From contig JAFMCB010000001.1 in assembly GCA_017858095.1 (NCBI GenBank), positions 62,001 to 126,000 of the forward strand: DNA of 64,000 nucleotides. Direction: 5' to 3'. The notes beneath the pieces are model-generated. The model did not search any database, was not told the origin of the DNA, and saw nothing but the letters and a program-made list of their open reading frames with translations. A program made the position numbers and the translations under genes. Shown here one piece after another: positions 1-11,441 of this stretch. This stretch comes from Methylophilaceae bacterium (lineage in GTDB: Bacteria; Pseudomonadota; Gammaproteobacteria; Burkholderiales; Methylophilaceae). The stretch's first letter is position 1; the number at the start of each line of letters is the position of its first letter.

Positions 1-2
1 AC

Positions 3-947
3 TCCTCAATGTTGTCACACCAAGAGCTAATAAGTGATGAAATATCATTACCCTTAAGCCGTGATCAACTCATGCTAAAAAATGGTATTCGGACACTTGA
101 AAATCAAAAAAAATGTCCTGCGTGGGCATTTTATGAAAACCGATGTGGTGCACTTAGTTTTTCCATTGATGACCCTGATGAGATGACAAAAATGGAGGAA
201 GGCAACTTCATTCATCATTGCTTGGAGCGCTTTTGGTTAAGGTATAAAAGTCATTCTAGCCTGCTTAAGCTAAATGATCATGAGCTCATGCATATTTTAG
301 CGAGATATGTTGATGATGAACTGAATAAGCTTAGAGATACAAAAACGAATTTAAGTAATGATCTTTTTGATTGTGAAAAAGATTATCTCCTAAAAGTACT
401 CTTTCATTGGTTGAATTATGAAAAAGAAAGGAGCCCCTTTGACGTTCTGGGTGTTGAGGAAAGGTATGACATAGAGATTGAGTCATTAAAATTTAAAATT
501 CGCATTGACCGCATTGACCAATTATCAAAAAATCAAAATATCATTTTAGATTATAAAACTGGTGCAAATATTCCAACACGTAAAAGTTTTTTTGCTGTTG
601 ATATAGTGGATCTGCAATTACCAATTTATGCTATTTACGCGCCGATAAAAAATATTTCTGGCATTGGTATTGCAAGTATCAATCGTAATGGCAATAAATT
701 ATTAGGCGTCACATCGGATGAAAAAATCACTATAACAAAAACATTTAACGGCAAAATTGATTCCGATTCAATTAAAAATTGGCATGACTTAAAGTTGCAA
801 TGGGAAGAAATAATTAAAACTACCGCTGACTCCTATTTAAAAGGCGAATGTGCTGTTCAATTTAACGAAAAAACTGATTTTACTTATTGTCAAATTCTCC
901 CACTATTAAGGCTTCCGGAAAAAAAATATCAATTTGAAAAACTATGA
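3..947 (+). CDS. AddB-like / RecB-family PD-(D/E)XK nuclease, C-terminal part (gene continues upstream of window)
   Basis: Frame is open to the window edge; nuclease motif 'IRIDRIDQLSKNQNIILDYKTG...LQLPIYA'; 4-bp ATGA overlap with the downstream UvrD/AddA-like gene. Confidence 0.8.
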   Translation, partial: SSMLSHQELISDEISLPLSRDQLMLKNGIRTLENQKKCPAWAFYENRCGALSFSIDDPDEMTKMEEGNFIHHCLERFWLRYKSHSSLLKLNDHELMHILARYVDDELNKLRDTKTNLSNDLFDCEKDYLLKVLFHWLNYEKERSPFDVLGVEERYDIEIESLKFKIRIDRIDQLSKNQNIILDYKTGANIPTRKSFFAVDIVDLQLPIYAIYAPIKNISGIGIASINRNGNKLLGVTSDEKITITKTFNGKIDSDSIKNWHDLKLQWEEIIKTTADSYLKGECAVQFNEKTDFTYCQILPLLRLPEKKYQFEKL

Positions 948-3900
948 TTAAAAAGAATCCAATTGATTATTTGGTAAGAAAAAAAGCAATAGGTCCAGGT
1001 TCATTTATTGTGAATGCTCCCGCGGGGTCTGGCAAAACAAGCATACTTATTCAACGATTTTTAAACCTATTATTAAAAGTAGATAAACCAACAGCAATCA
1101 TTGCTATCACATTCACAAATAAGGCTGCAATGGAGATGAAGCAGCGCATTGAAACAGCACTTAGTAGCGAAATTAAAGGCTCAGATAATGATGTGCTTAT
1201 AAAAAAAATTAAACATAAAGCGCAAGAATTAGGTTGGCATCCACGATTCTATGAGGAATTAAGGATTCTAACAATTGATAAATTAGCTCATCAAATCATC
1301 AATCAAACCTCCATCTTTGAAAATCATGGAAGAAACCTTACTACGGAGGAAAATCCAGAAGATTTATATGCTGACTCCGTTAAAGAAATAATTAATGAGT
1401 GTAAATACATAAAAACGATATTTACTTACCTAAACAATGATTATGCAAAAATCATTCAACAACTCGTCAATGCATTGAAGAAAAGAGGTCAGTGGTTACC
1501 AAAAATAATAGAGTATAAGAACAAAGAAATGAATCAACTTAAGAAAGAATATGAGAATTATGCTGAAAAAGAAATTAAAAATATTTTTGAACAAATAAAT
1601 GCTAGTTTTACTCGCGATGAAAAAAAAGAGATTAGATCTATCATTGAAGCTACCCAGGGGATTAATTTAAGCCAAAATGAATATCAATACTGGCATGATT
1701 TTGCCAAATTAATTTTCACGAATAATTATGAAATAAGAAAGCAGTTTGATAAAAGACAAGGGGTGAGTAACGACCAAAAAGGGGAGGATATTAAATTAAA
1801 AATAATAAATTTTATTAAAAATAATTACAATAAAATCAATATTTTAAAAAAGTTATCTACAGTGAATTATCTAAAAAAATATGATGATTTTTTACCTATT
1901 ATTCCAGACCTTATACTTATTCTTGCATTAATTTATCAACGGTTGAATGAAAAATTTACCGTTCAAAAAAAACTTGATTTTGAACAAGTCATGATTAATG
2001 CTAATCAGGTTTTAGGTCAAACCAATCTTGCTGAAATACTTGATGAAAATATTGATCATATCCTGGTCGATGAATTTCAAGATATTAACTATAACCAACT
2101 TTACTTTCTGGAATTACTCACACAAAACTTTGCCTCCAATAACAAAAAAACGTTTTTTGCTGTTGGCGATCCGATGCAATCAATATATCGTTTTCGTAAA
2201 GCAGAAGTTGAAATTTTTCATCAATTGCAACTCAATGAGACTTTGGGTGAAGATTTAAAATTACAATCTCTGCGTCTTAATACCAATTTCAGATCAAACT
2301 CTAATATTATTAATTGGCTAAATGACTCTTTCTCTATTCTTTTTCCAAAAAGTAATGATTTTCATCTGGGGAAAATTACTTACCAAAATGTCATGCATGG
2401 TAATAACCAGATTCAAGGTAATGGTATTCATTGCAATCTTTTGCAGATTGACACAGCCGATAATCGTGAGCAAAGTCAAGCTGAAGCAACATATGTGGCT
2501 AATTTTCTCAAGGAGCTCAAAAAAGAACGGCCATTGGATAGTATTGCTGTATTAACAAGATCAAGAGCACATTTGAATGATTTGCTTTCGTTAATTAATA
2601 AAAAATACAGTTCATTGCCAATTGAAGCTATTGAAATATTTCCTGTAAAGGAAAATCAAGCCTTTATTGATATCCTGTCGCTCACAAAAGCTTTATTTAA
2701 TTTTGATGACAAAGTCGCCTGGATGGCAACATTAAAAGCACCTTGGGTTGGATTAACAAACATTGATTTTGCAAAACTATTTCAAACTACTCATAAAAAA
2801 ACTGCATGGGATATCCTCAATGATAAAAAACTTGTTACTTCGTTGTCAAAAAATAGTCAGGTAAGACTAACCCATTTTGTTAAAGTTATTCGCAGAAATT
2901 TAAATTTTCGCTCACGACTATCAAATAGATTTTTTATTGAGGCAATTTGGAGACAATTAAGTGGGCCATACACCTTGATCAATGAATCTGATAATCCAGT
3001 CATTGATCTTTTTCTTGAATTAGTCGACAAGTACAGTAAATCATTGATTTCTATTGATTTTGTTAGCCTTGAGCGCCAAATAGAGCAGGAGTATCTCAAT
3101 ACAACCACCCATCTTTCCAATCCGATAAAATTTTTAACTATCCAAAAAGCTAAGGGTTTAGAGTTTGATGTAGTCGTAATTCCAAATATGAATAAACAAG
3201 TTAGAAATGAAAATAAATCATTATTTCATATAGAAAAAGGATTGATATCAATCATTAATCCAAACGAAGAAAAAAATTTATATGATTACCACAGAGAAAA
3301 TGAGTTAGAGCGATTAACAAATGAGCAAATAAGATTGCTTTATGTAGCTATTTCACGGGCAAAGCAAGATTGTTATATGATTGGCTCTATCAAAAAAACC
3401 ACAAAAAATATTGAAGAAGCTCTAGAATCGGGGTCATTTCAAAAAATTATTTGGCCCGCTATTCAGCCAGAAATAATACCTATATATCCACATGAAAAAA
3501 TAAGAAGTTATGGCCAATTTATACCTAAATTAAGGCGGTTAAAAGATGTTTTTTACACTGATAATGAAGACGCTTATAGCGAAATCAATAGAGAAGATCA
3601 TACAAAAAATGAAAATAATAATACCTCTACTATCTATACTTTTACTGGCGAAATTATACATAAATATTTAGAATTAATTGTTAAAAAACAATTAGATATA
3701 AATTTTATTTTAAGTAATAAATTAAGATATATTGAGCGTCTTTTTATCAATAAAAATTTTACAAAGCCCGAAACAAACCTTGGTATTGAGACTTTTACTC
3801 AATCCTTAAATCATTTGTTAGAAAAAGATATTGGAAAATGGCTTTGTACAATACATGAAGAGGATTATATGGAATCAAAATATACTTTATTCCATGAGCA

Positions 3901-4120
3901 AGGAATGAGAAAACAATTAATTCCAGATCGCTCTTTTATTGACAAAAATATACGATGGGTAATTGACTACAAGACAGTTTTTAATGAGAAAAATTTAGTT
4001 AGTCACGCTAAAATGTATAAAGCTCAACTGGATGGATATGAAAAGATTTTTAATAAAAATTATTCAATTAAAAAGGCAATTTATTTTTGTAAGGATGGAG
4101 AATTAATCACGCTTGACTAA
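944..4120 (+). CDS. UvrD/AddA-like helicase-nuclease (ATP-dependent exonuclease subunit)
   Basis: Walker A 'NAPAGSGKTS', 'DEFQDINYNQ', 'GDPMQSIYRFR', 'RLLYVAISRAK'; C-terminal nuclease motif 'WVIDYKT...Q..GY'. Confidence 0.9.
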   Translation: MIKKNPIDYLVRKKAIGPGSFIVNAPAGSGKTSILIQRFLNLLLKVDKPTAIIAITFTNKAAMEMKQRIETALSSEIKGSDNDVLIKKIKHKAQELGWHPRFYEELRILTIDKLAHQIINQTSIFENHGRNLTTEENPEDLYADSVKEIINECKYIKTIFTYLNNDYAKIIQQLVNALKKRGQWLPKIIEYKNKEMNQLKKEYENYAEKEIKNIFEQINASFTRDEKKEIRSIIEATQGINLSQNEYQYWHDFAKLIFTNNYEIRKQFDKRQGVSNDQKGEDIKLKIINFIKNNYNKINILKKLSTVNYLKKYDDFLPIIPDLILILALIYQRLNEKFTVQKKLDFEQVMINANQVLGQTNLAEILDENIDHILVDEFQDINYNQLYFLELLTQNFASNNKKTFFAVGDPMQSIYRFRKAEVEIFHQLQLNETLGEDLKLQSLRLNTNFRSNSNIINWLNDSFSILFPKSNDFHLGKITYQNVMHGNNQIQGNGIHCNLLQIDTADNREQSQAEATYVANFLKELKKERPLDSIAVLTRSRAHLNDLLSLINKKYSSLPIEAIEIFPVKENQAFIDILSLTKALFNFDDKVAWMATLKAPWVGLTNIDFAKLFQTTHKKTAWDILNDKKLVTSLSKNSQVRLTHFVKVIRRNLNFRSRLSNRFFIEAIWRQLSGPYTLINESDNPVIDLFLELVDKYSKSLISIDFVSLERQIEQEYLNTTTHLSNPIKFLTIQKAKGLEFDVVVIPNMNKQVRNENKSLFHIEKGLISIINPNEEKNLYDYHRENELERLTNEQIRLLYVAISRAKQDCYMIGSIKKTTKNIEEALESGSFQKIIWPAIQPEIIPIYPHEKIRSYGQFIPKLRRLKDVFYTDNEDAYSEINREDHTKNENNNTSTIYTFTGEIIHKYLELIVKKQLDINFILSNKLRYIERLFINKNFTKPETNLGIETFTQSLNHLLEKDIGKWLCTIHEEDYMESKYTLFHEQGMRKQLIPDRSFIDKNIRWVIDYKTVFNEKNLVSHAKMYKAQLDGYEKIFNKNYSIKKAIYFCKDGELITLD

Positions 4121-4122
4121 CT

Positions 4123-7100
4123 TTAATGCAGGTTCTTTATAGTTTCTTCTACAAACTCTACCCTCTTGTTGAATTCACTTATCGACTTTATTACTTTTAT
4201 TCTATTGGGTCCGTTCATTTTATATGAGCGATCAGACTGAATTAGATCAATAATTTTCGTTGGGTCAACTGTTGCATGTGTATTAAATGTTATCTCTATA
4301 GAAGAATTTCCTGCATCAATTTTTTCAATGTCATAGTTTTTTATTAGTACCCTTAATTTATGTAATCTAATTAAATTTTGAGTTTGTTCGGGTATTAAAC
4401 CAAACCGATCTATGAATTCCTCTTCTAATTCTTTTAACTCATCAACGTTACTGCAGCTTGAGAGTCTCTTATAAAGAATTAATCTTTCATTTGTATTAGG
4501 CACATAATCATCTGTAATTATCGTTGGGGCATGTAAATTGATATCAGTATTTGCTTTTATTGGATCCTCCAGGTCTAATACTTTACCCATTTTTAATTGC
4601 CTTACCGCATGATTAAGCATATCGATATATAAATTAAATCCAATTTCATGGATTTGCCCACTTTGATTATCACCTAATAATTCTCCCGCTCCTCTAATTT
4701 CAAGATCATGAATTGCAAGATAATAACCAGAGCCCAAATCCTCTAGCAACTGGATTGCCTCAAGTCTTTTTTTGGATTGAGATGAGAGTTTTCTGTCCTC
4801 ATCTAAGAGCATGTATGCATAAGCTTGGTGGTGCGACCGCCCTACTCTTCCTCTAAGTTGGTGTAGTTGTGCAAGACCAAACTTATCTGCACGATTTATA
4901 ACAATCGTATTTGCTGTAGGTATATCAATTCCAGTTTCAATTATAGTAGAACAAAGTAAAAAATTAATGCGTTGTTGGTGAAAATCTTGCATGACATGTT
5001 CTAAATCTTTTTCTCTTAGTTGCCCATGCGCTATACCAATTCTTGCTTCTGGTAGTAATTTTGATAATTTTTCATATTGCGATTGGATGGTATTAACTTC
5101 GTTATGAAGATAATAAACTTGGCCGCCACGGTTAAACTCCCTTAATACAGCCTCACGAATAATACCTTGGCTATGATTCACAACAAACGTTTTGATTGAC
5201 AGTCTTTTCTGTGGTGGAGTGGCAATTATTGAAAACTCTCTTAGCCCTTCCATTGCCATAGATAATGTTCTTGGAATTGGGGTAGCCGTTAGCGTAAGGA
5301 CATCAACATTGGTTCTAAATTTTTTTAATTTTTCTTTTTGCCTGACTCCAAATCGATGTTCTTCATCAATAATAATTAATCCAACATTTTTAAATTTAAC
5401 ATCGTCTTGAATTAAACGATGTGTCCCTATGACGATATCGACATGCCCTGTTTCTAATTGCTCAAGAATCTCTTTTTGTTGTTTTTTTGACTTAAATCTT
5501 GAAATTTCTTCAACGCGAATTGGCCAATTAGCAAAACGGTCACTGAAATTATTGTAATGTTGTTCGGCTAGTAACGTTGTTGGGACAAGGATAATAACTT
5601 GCTTTCCATTCATGGCGGAAATGAAAGCGGCCCTGAGTGCAACTTCTGTTTTACCAAAACCGACATCACCACAAATTAGGCGATCCATAGGCTTTTTTGA
5701 TTCCATATCTTTAATGACATTCTCAATCGCTTCTTTTTGATCAGGTGTTTCTTCAAAAGGGAATCCTTCAGCAAAGCGCTCATAATCATTCAGGTTTATG
5801 GAAAATTGGTTGCCTTGCTTTAATGCCCTTTTAGAATATAAGTTTAAAAGTTCTGCGGCAGTATCATGAATTTGCGTTAAAGCTCTTTTTTTTGCTTTTT
5901 CCCAGCTTCCGGATCCCAATTTATGTAAAGGTGCTGTCTCAATAGGCCCACCTGAGTATCGAGAAATATAATGAAGCTGTGAAACAGGTACGTATAATTT
6001 ATCTTCGCGGTCATAATGAAGCAATAAAAACTCACTTTTTCCATCTCCAAAATCTAAATCAACCAATCCTTGGTACCTACCCACTCCATGTTGCTCATGC
6101 ACGATAGGGTCTCCAATATCAAGCTCTGTCAAATCTTTTACAATTGCATCACTATTAAAGTTTTTATCCCGCGTTGAACGTTTTTTTTGCTTTACAAAAT
6201 TGGGAAAAATCTCATTTTCCGTTATTACTAAGTAATCGCTTGTTTCAAAACCATTATGCAAAGGACTTACAATTAAGTTTATAAGCTCCGTTGAGGTATT
6301 AAATTGATCCCAGCTATCTAATTTTTTGAAATGAAATTTATTTTGCTCAAGTAACTGACTTAATGTCTCTCTGCGCCCTAACCCCTCTGCACAGATTAAT
6401 GTTTTTTTATTTCTTTGTAATATAAATTCATGTAATTTTTCTAAAGGTTTTTGATTTTCACGATCAATAGATATGTTCTCAAAAAAATAATCCTTTTTGT
6501 TTATATGTTGAACATGTTTAAAGTGCTGCAATTTTTTAAAGAAAATATCTTGAGTAATTAATATTTTTTCAGGTTTTAATATTGGACGCTCACTATCATA
6601 AGCAAAGAGCTTGAAGCGGTTTTGAGACTCAATCCAATAATCATCTGCAGACTTTTGAATATTATTTAAACAAATTATTGGATCATCTGAATCAAGATAG
6701 GTAAATATAAGATCGCAATCATCATAGAAGAGAGGGAGGTACCATTCCATCCCGGAAAAAGGAATGCCATCACTTATAGTCTTATATATTCTTGATTTTG
6801 ACGGATCACCTTCAAAATTTTCACGATAATTTTCTCTGAAAGTTCTTATTCCCTCCTCATCCAAGCGGCATTCTCTAGCAGGTAATAGCGATATCTCTTT
6901 TACTGGATATAGACTTCTTTGCGTATCAACGTCAAATGTTCTTATGCTTTCAATTTCATCATCAAAAAAATCGAGCCTGTAAGGAATTGAAGAGCCCATG
7001 GGGTATAGATCAATAATTCCACCCCTGACAGCATATTCTCCATGATTGATCACCTTATCTACATATCGATATCCCGCTGAAATTAATTGGCTTTTAAAAG

Positions 7101-7515
7101 CATCTAAATTTACGCTCTGCCCCTGAGTAAAAAGAAAACTGAATTTTTCAATATAATTTCTCGGGGGCAAGAGGTGCAAGCAAGTTGCAATTGGCAAAAT
7201 ATTGATATCAAACATCTTAAGAGACATTTGGTACAAAGTTAAAAGTCTTTGTGAAATTAAATCAGGATGGGGTGATATTTCGTCATACGGTAATGTTTCC
7301 CAATCTGGCAAAATATTGATATTAATTGTGGGAAAAAACCACTTTATTTCTTCTTGAAGCTGTATTGCTTCAAAAACAGTAGAGGTAAAAATATTTAATG
7401 ATCGTTTTTTTGGCAACAAATTATCATTAAACAATTTACCCAGTTCAACTGGAAGGTATCCATCCTGTTTTATCATAAAAGAAAGTTGCTTATAATCATT
7501 TACTGCTCCATCCAT
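4123..7515 (-). CDS. mfd: Transcription-repair coupling factor Mfd
   Basis: 1130 aa; 'GDPIVHEQHGVGRYQGL' RNAP-interacting domain, 'DRLICGDVGFGKTEVALRAAF', 'DEEHRFGVRQKE', TRCF C-terminal domain. Confidence 0.97.
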   Translation of the reverse strand: MDGAVNDYKQLSFMIKQDGYLPVELGKLFNDNLLPKKRSLNIFTSTVFEAIQLQEEIKWFFPTININILPDWETLPYDEISPHPDLISQRLLTLYQMSLKMFDINILPIATCLHLLPPRNYIEKFSFLFTQGQSVNLDAFKSQLISAGYRYVDKVINHGEYAVRGGIIDLYPMGSSIPYRLDFFDDEIESIRTFDVDTQRSLYPVKEISLLPARECRLDEEGIRTFRENYRENFEGDPSKSRIYKTISDGIPFSGMEWYLPLFYDDCDLIFTYLDSDDPIICLNNIQKSADDYWIESQNRFKLFAYDSERPILKPEKILITQDIFFKKLQHFKHVQHINKKDYFFENISIDRENQKPLEKLHEFILQRNKKTLICAEGLGRRETLSQLLEQNKFHFKKLDSWDQFNTSTELINLIVSPLHNGFETSDYLVITENEIFPNFVKQKKRSTRDKNFNSDAIVKDLTELDIGDPIVHEQHGVGRYQGLVDLDFGDGKSEFLLLHYDREDKLYVPVSQLHYISRYSGGPIETAPLHKLGSGSWEKAKKRALTQIHDTAAELLNLYSKRALKQGNQFSINLNDYERFAEGFPFEETPDQKEAIENVIKDMESKKPMDRLICGDVGFGKTEVALRAAFISAMNGKQVIILVPTTLLAEQHYNNFSDRFANWPIRVEEISRFKSKKQQKEILEQLETGHVDIVIGTHRLIQDDVKFKNVGLIIIDEEHRFGVRQKEKLKKFRTNVDVLTLTATPIPRTLSMAMEGLREFSIIATPPQKRLSIKTFVVNHSQGIIREAVLREFNRGGQVYYLHNEVNTIQSQYEKLSKLLPEARIGIAHGQLREKDLEHVMQDFHQQRINFLLCSTIIETGIDIPTANTIVINRADKFGLAQLHQLRGRVGRSHHQAYAYMLLDEDRKLSSQSKKRLEAIQLLEDLGSGYYLAIHDLEIRGAGELLGDNQSGQIHEIGFNLYIDMLNHAVRQLKMGKVLDLEDPIKANTDINLHAPTIITDDYVPNTNERLILYKRLSSCSNVDELKELEEEFIDRFGLIPEQTQNLIRLHKLRVLIKNYDIEKIDAGNSSIEITFNTHATVDPTKIIDLIQSDRSYKMNGPNRIKVIKSISEFNKRVEFVEETIKNLH

Positions 7516-7576
7516 GCTGCACTATTATTAAAAACGTGACATTATAAACAAATTAAACGCGATCAAGAGGTTATTC

Positions 7577-8248
7577 ATGAATGATAAAGAATTAGTTGCT
7601 CACGAGGTTCTTGGATTAGTTAAAAATAATATGACCGTTGGATTAGGTACTGGGTCAACAGCAAATTTATTTATTGAGGCACTTGCAAAAAAAATTAAAG
7701 CAGAGTCCCTAAATATTGCCGTTGTAGCAAGCTCAACAGTTAGTCAATTAAAAGCTCAAGAAGCAGGATTAAATTATATTTCTCTTGACCAAATTTCTGA
7801 GATTGACCTTTATGTCGACGGTGCAGATGAAATAACAAAAGAATTAGAGATACTTAAAGGCCGTGGCTATGACCTTGTTCGTGAAAAGCTTTTAGCACAG
7901 TCAAGTAAATCCTTTATTGTGATTGGTGATAAATCTAAAATTGTGTCTAAAATCGGTGAAAATTACCCTATCCCCGTCGAAATTACACCTATTGCGTGGA
8001 AAATAACAAAAAATATTATTGAAAATATTGCTGAAAATTGTGTTTTACGACCAAATGCCGCGGGCGATGCATTTGCTATTACTTCTTATGGTAATTATGT
8101 CTTAGATTGTGAATTTAAATATGAAGATTTATCAAAGTTAGCAAACGAAATTTCAAGTATTCCTGGCGTATTTGAACATGGGATTTTTCTTAATTTAGCA
8201 AAAGTTGCGTTAATTGCAAATGATGGCGTCATCATTAAATATAATTAA
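7577..8248 (+). CDS. rpiA: Ribose-5-phosphate isomerase A
   Basis: 'VGLGTGSTANLFIEAL', 'DLYVDGADEI', 'LKGRG' motifs; 223 aa. Confidence 0.96.
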   Translation: MNDKELVAHEVLGLVKNNMTVGLGTGSTANLFIEALAKKIKAESLNIAVVASSTVSQLKAQEAGLNYISLDQISEIDLYVDGADEITKELEILKGRGYDLVREKLLAQSSKSFIVIGDKSKIVSKIGENYPIPVEITPIAWKITKNIIENIAENCVLRPNAAGDAFAITSYGNYVLDCEFKYEDLSKLANEISSIPGVFEHGIFLNLAKVALIANDGVIIKYN

Positions 8249-9532
8249 TTACGGATTAGATTGTATTACTTGTTGACCATTCATATAAGGCACCAAAGCA
8301 GTTGGTATATTGATAGTCCCTTCCTTTGTTTGATTATTTTCAATGATAGCTACAAGCGCTCTACCAACAGCCAACCCAGAGCCGTTTAAAGTATGAAGTA
8401 ATGTATTTTTTTTGTTTTCATCTTTAAACCTTGCCATCATGCGCCTTGCTTGAAACGATTCGCAGTTGGAGACGGATGAGATTTCACGATAAGTATTTTG
8501 CGATGGCAACCAAACCTCAAGATCATAGGTCTTTGCTGCACCAAATCCCATGTCACCAGTGCAAAGAGTTACCACACGATATGGCAAATCAAGTTTTGTA
8601 AGAATATTTTCTGCATGCCTTACCATCTCTTCAAGGGCCTCATAGGACTGATCAGGATGTGTAATTTGAACCATTTCAACTTTTTCAAATTGATGTTGAC
8701 GAATCATTCCACGGGTATCTTTTCCATATGACCCAGCCTCGGAACGAAAACATGGAGTTAAAGCTGTTAATTTAATTGGCAAATCATCAATATTTTGAAT
8801 TGAATCTCTTACAATATTTGTTAATGGCACTTCCCCAGTCGGTATTAAATAGAGTAAATCATTTTCCCCTCGCTTTGTGACAAATAAATCTTCTTCAAAC
8901 TTAGGCAGTTGCCCTGTGCCAATTAATGATTCTGGGTTTACTAAAAAAGGGGTATAGCATTCTTCATAACCGTGCTCATTAACCTGAACATCCAACATAA
9001 ATTGGCCTATTGCTCGGTGTAACCTGGCTATTTGACTGCGCATTAAAGTAAATCTTGAACCTGATAATTTTGTCCCCAAATCAAAATCTAGTCCATATTG
9101 CGATGCTACATCAACATGATCTTTTACCTCAAAATTAAAGGTTTTTTTCTTACCTATCTCCCTCACCACTACATTATCTTTTTCATTTCTCCCGAAAGGA
9201 ACTGAATCATGCGGTATATTAGGAATCTCCAAAAGGTAATTATTTAATTTTAGTTGAGTCTCATTAAGGCTTATTTCAAATTTTTTTAAATCTGCTGATA
9301 TGTCTGATACTTTAGCCATTAACTCATCAATATTTTTTCCTTGCGACTTTTCAACTCCAATATTCTTAGATAGTTGATTGCGCATCTCTTGTAATTCCTG
9401 GGTTTTAATTTGAAAACTTTTTCTATCTTTCTCAAGATTAATAAAAAATTTAGTATCAAATTCATAACCTCTTGATTTAAGTTTTTTAACAACTTCATCT
9501 AAGGTTTCTCTTAATAAATTTATATCAATCAT
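8249..9532 (-). CDS. serS: Seryl-tRNA synthetase
   Basis: Class II aaRS; N-terminal coiled coil; '[12 protein letters not shown]', '[26 protein letters not shown]', '[19 protein letters not shown]'. Confidence 0.98.
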   Translation of the reverse strand: MIDINLLRETLDEVVKKLKSRGYEFDTKFFINLEKDRKSFQIKTQELQEMRNQLSKNIGVEKSQGKNIDELMAKVSDISADLKKFEISLNETQLKLNNYLLEIPNIPHDSVPFGRNEKDNVVVREIGKKKTFNFEVKDHVDVASQYGLDFDLGTKLSGSRFTLMRSQIARLHRAIGQFMLDVQVNEHGYEECYTPFLVNPESLIGTGQLPKFEEDLFVTKRGENDLLYLIPTGEVPLTNIVRDSIQNIDDLPIKLTALTPCFRSEAGSYGKDTRGMIRQHQFEKVEMVQITHPDQSYEALEEMVRHAENILTKLDLPYRVVTLCTGDMGFGAAKTYDLEVWLPSQNTYREISSVSNCESFQARRMMARFKDENKKNTLLHTLNGSGLAVGRALVAIIENNQTKEGTINIPTALVPYMNGQQVIQSNP

Positions 9533-10832
9533 GATCTTTACTTTCTTTTTTTCTTTCCAAATCTAATTTTTTAAGAAAATCTTTCTTTTCATTTATTTTC
9601 TTTTCCAAACCTCTGTCTGTTGGTTTGTAGAATTCTACAGGTTCAAGCTCATCAGGGAAATATTTTTCACCTGCAGCATAAGCATATGGTTCATTATGCG
9701 CATATCGATAATTTTTACCATAATTGAGATCATTCATTAATTGCGTTGGTGCATTTCGCAAATGCATTGGAACATCATAATGTCGTTGATCTTTTATGTA
9801 AGCCTTAACTTCATTGTAGGCGACATAAGCACTATTGCTTTTAGGTGCCATCGCTAGATAGATTATTGCGTTATTGAGTGCTAGCTCTCCCTCCGGAAAT
9901 CCTAACCTTTCATAAATTTGATAGGCCTCAAGCGCAATAGTTTGTGCTCTAGGGTCAGCTAATCCAATATCTTCAATTGCAATACGCACTATTCTTCTTG
10001 CTAAATATAATGGGTCAGCTCCCCCATCAAGCATTTTAAAAAGCCAATATATGGCAGCGTTAGGATCAGAACCTCTTACTGATTTGTGCAGTGCAGAAAT
10101 TTGATCATAAAACTGCTCGCCACCTTTATCAAAATTTCGTGATTTATTTGTAATAACTTTCTTAACGATTTCATCAGTTATTTTTGTTAAATTATCTGCA
10201 TCTAATCTCTGGAAAATAATTTCAATAATATTGATCAATCTGCGTGCATCACCGGATGCATATTCTAATAATATTTTTTTTGCCACATTATCAATCTGAA
10301 AATTAGCAAAATTTTCTAAAATACGTGAGACTAATAAATCAAGCTCCTCCTCAGATAATGCCTTGAGTGTAAAAATTTGGCACCTACTTAGGAGTGCTTT
10401 ATTTACCTCAAAAGATGGATTTTCAGTCGTTGCACCAATAAATGTCACCAGTCCTGACTCAATATGAGGTAAAAAAGCATCTTGTTGACTTTTATTAAAT
10501 CTATGAACCTCATCCACGAATAAAATAGTTTTCTTTTCTTGGTGCTCTAACAATATTTGTGCTCTTTCAACTGCCTCTCGAATTTCTTTTACTCCTGCCA
10601 AAACTGCCGATATTGCCATGAATTCATAATTGGATGACAGGGAAATTACATGCGCAAGAGTGGTTTTTCCAACACCTGGAGGTCCCCATAAAATCATGGA
10701 TGGTAAATTACCTGTTTCAATTGCTACCCTTAATGGTTGGCCAGCTCCAAGAATATGTTGTTGCCCAACGACCTCATCAAGAAGTTTTGGTCTTAATTTT
10801 TCTGCTAGTGGTGAATTTTGTTTGGGATCCAC
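9525..10832 (-). CDS. rarA: Replication-associated recombination protein RarA/MgsA (AAA ATPase)
   Basis: '[17 protein letters not shown]', '[15 protein letters not shown]', '[19 protein letters not shown]'; GTG start; conserved neighbourhood ftsK-lolA-rarA-serS. Confidence 0.96.
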   Translation of the reverse strand: MDPKQNSPLAEKLRPKLLDEVVGQQHILGAGQPLRVAIETGNLPSMILWGPPGVGKTTLAHVISLSSNYEFMAISAVLAGVKEIREAVERAQILLEHQEKKTILFVDEVHRFNKSQQDAFLPHIESGLVTFIGATTENPSFEVNKALLSRCQIFTLKALSEEELDLLVSRILENFANFQIDNVAKKILLEYASGDARRLINIIEIIFQRLDADNLTKITDEIVKKVITNKSRNFDKGGEQFYDQISALHKSVRGSDPNAAIYWLFKMLDGGADPLYLARRIVRIAIEDIGLADPRAQTIALEAYQIYERLGFPEGELALNNAIIYLAMAPKSNSAYVAYNEVKAYIKDQRHYDVPMHLRNAPTQLMNDLNYGKNYRYAHNEPYAYAAGEKYFPDELEPVEFYKPTDRGLEKKINEKKDFLKKLDLERKKESKDHD

Positions 10833-11441
10833 TTAATTGCTTATGACATCTACGTCATCTGGTGTATTAAAAAGAAAAAAAGCGTCGTTGATAGGTGCAT
10901 TATTTTGAATTTTATTAAATTTAATCCTTGTGGTATTTTCAAAATTATCTAAAACAAGCATTTCTGAGAGTGTGTCTACTGTAAATAATATTTCTATACT
11001 TTTAAAGCTTGTAAGCTCGGTATTTTTAGGAATCGCTCTAAACCAAGTATTTTTATTTTTATCAAGTTTTTCTATAACAAAAAATTTCCTTGCTTTTTCA
11101 CTTACTAAAAGCATAGCTGGGCTCACTCCACCCAATTTACTAAGCGAACTCATAATGACTTGTTTTAACTCAGGGTCAAAGAGGTAAAGAAGTTCGCCAT
11201 CACTAATAATTTGGTTCGTAAAAGGCGCCTGGTAGTTCCACTTAAACATATTTGGCTTTTTAAAATAGAAGCTGCCCTCCACTTCTTGAATAATTTCGCC
11301 TTGATTATCTACTACCGTTTGTTGAAAATTTCCCTGGACAGTTTTCATTGAATCTACAATGTCAGAAAAACTACGTGAATCTTTTGCTAATGGAAGGGTA
11401 AAATATATTAACAAAAAAAAAGAAATTAAAAATCTACTCAT
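10833..11441 (-). CDS. lolA: Outer-membrane lipoprotein carrier protein LolA
   Basis: Start moved to the internal ATG ([19 protein letters not shown] signal peptide) rather than the longest ORF; '[40 protein letters not shown]' LolA core. Confidence 0.9.
   Translation of the reverse strand: MSRFLISFFLLIYFTLPLAKDSRSFSDIVDSMKTVQGNFQQTVVDNQGEIIQEVEGSFYFKKPNMFKWNYQAPFTNQIISDGELLYLFDPELKQVIMSSLSKLGGVSPAMLLVSEKARKFFVIEKLDKNKNTWFRAIPKNTELTSFKSIEILFTVDTLSEMLVLDNFENTTRIKFNKIQNNAPINDAFFLFNTPDDVDVISN

Noticed and set aside
2028-3120. Short ORFs (76, 77, 87 aa) inside the AddA-like gene
   Set aside because: Out-of-frame or antisense to an intact helicase reading frame with all motifs.
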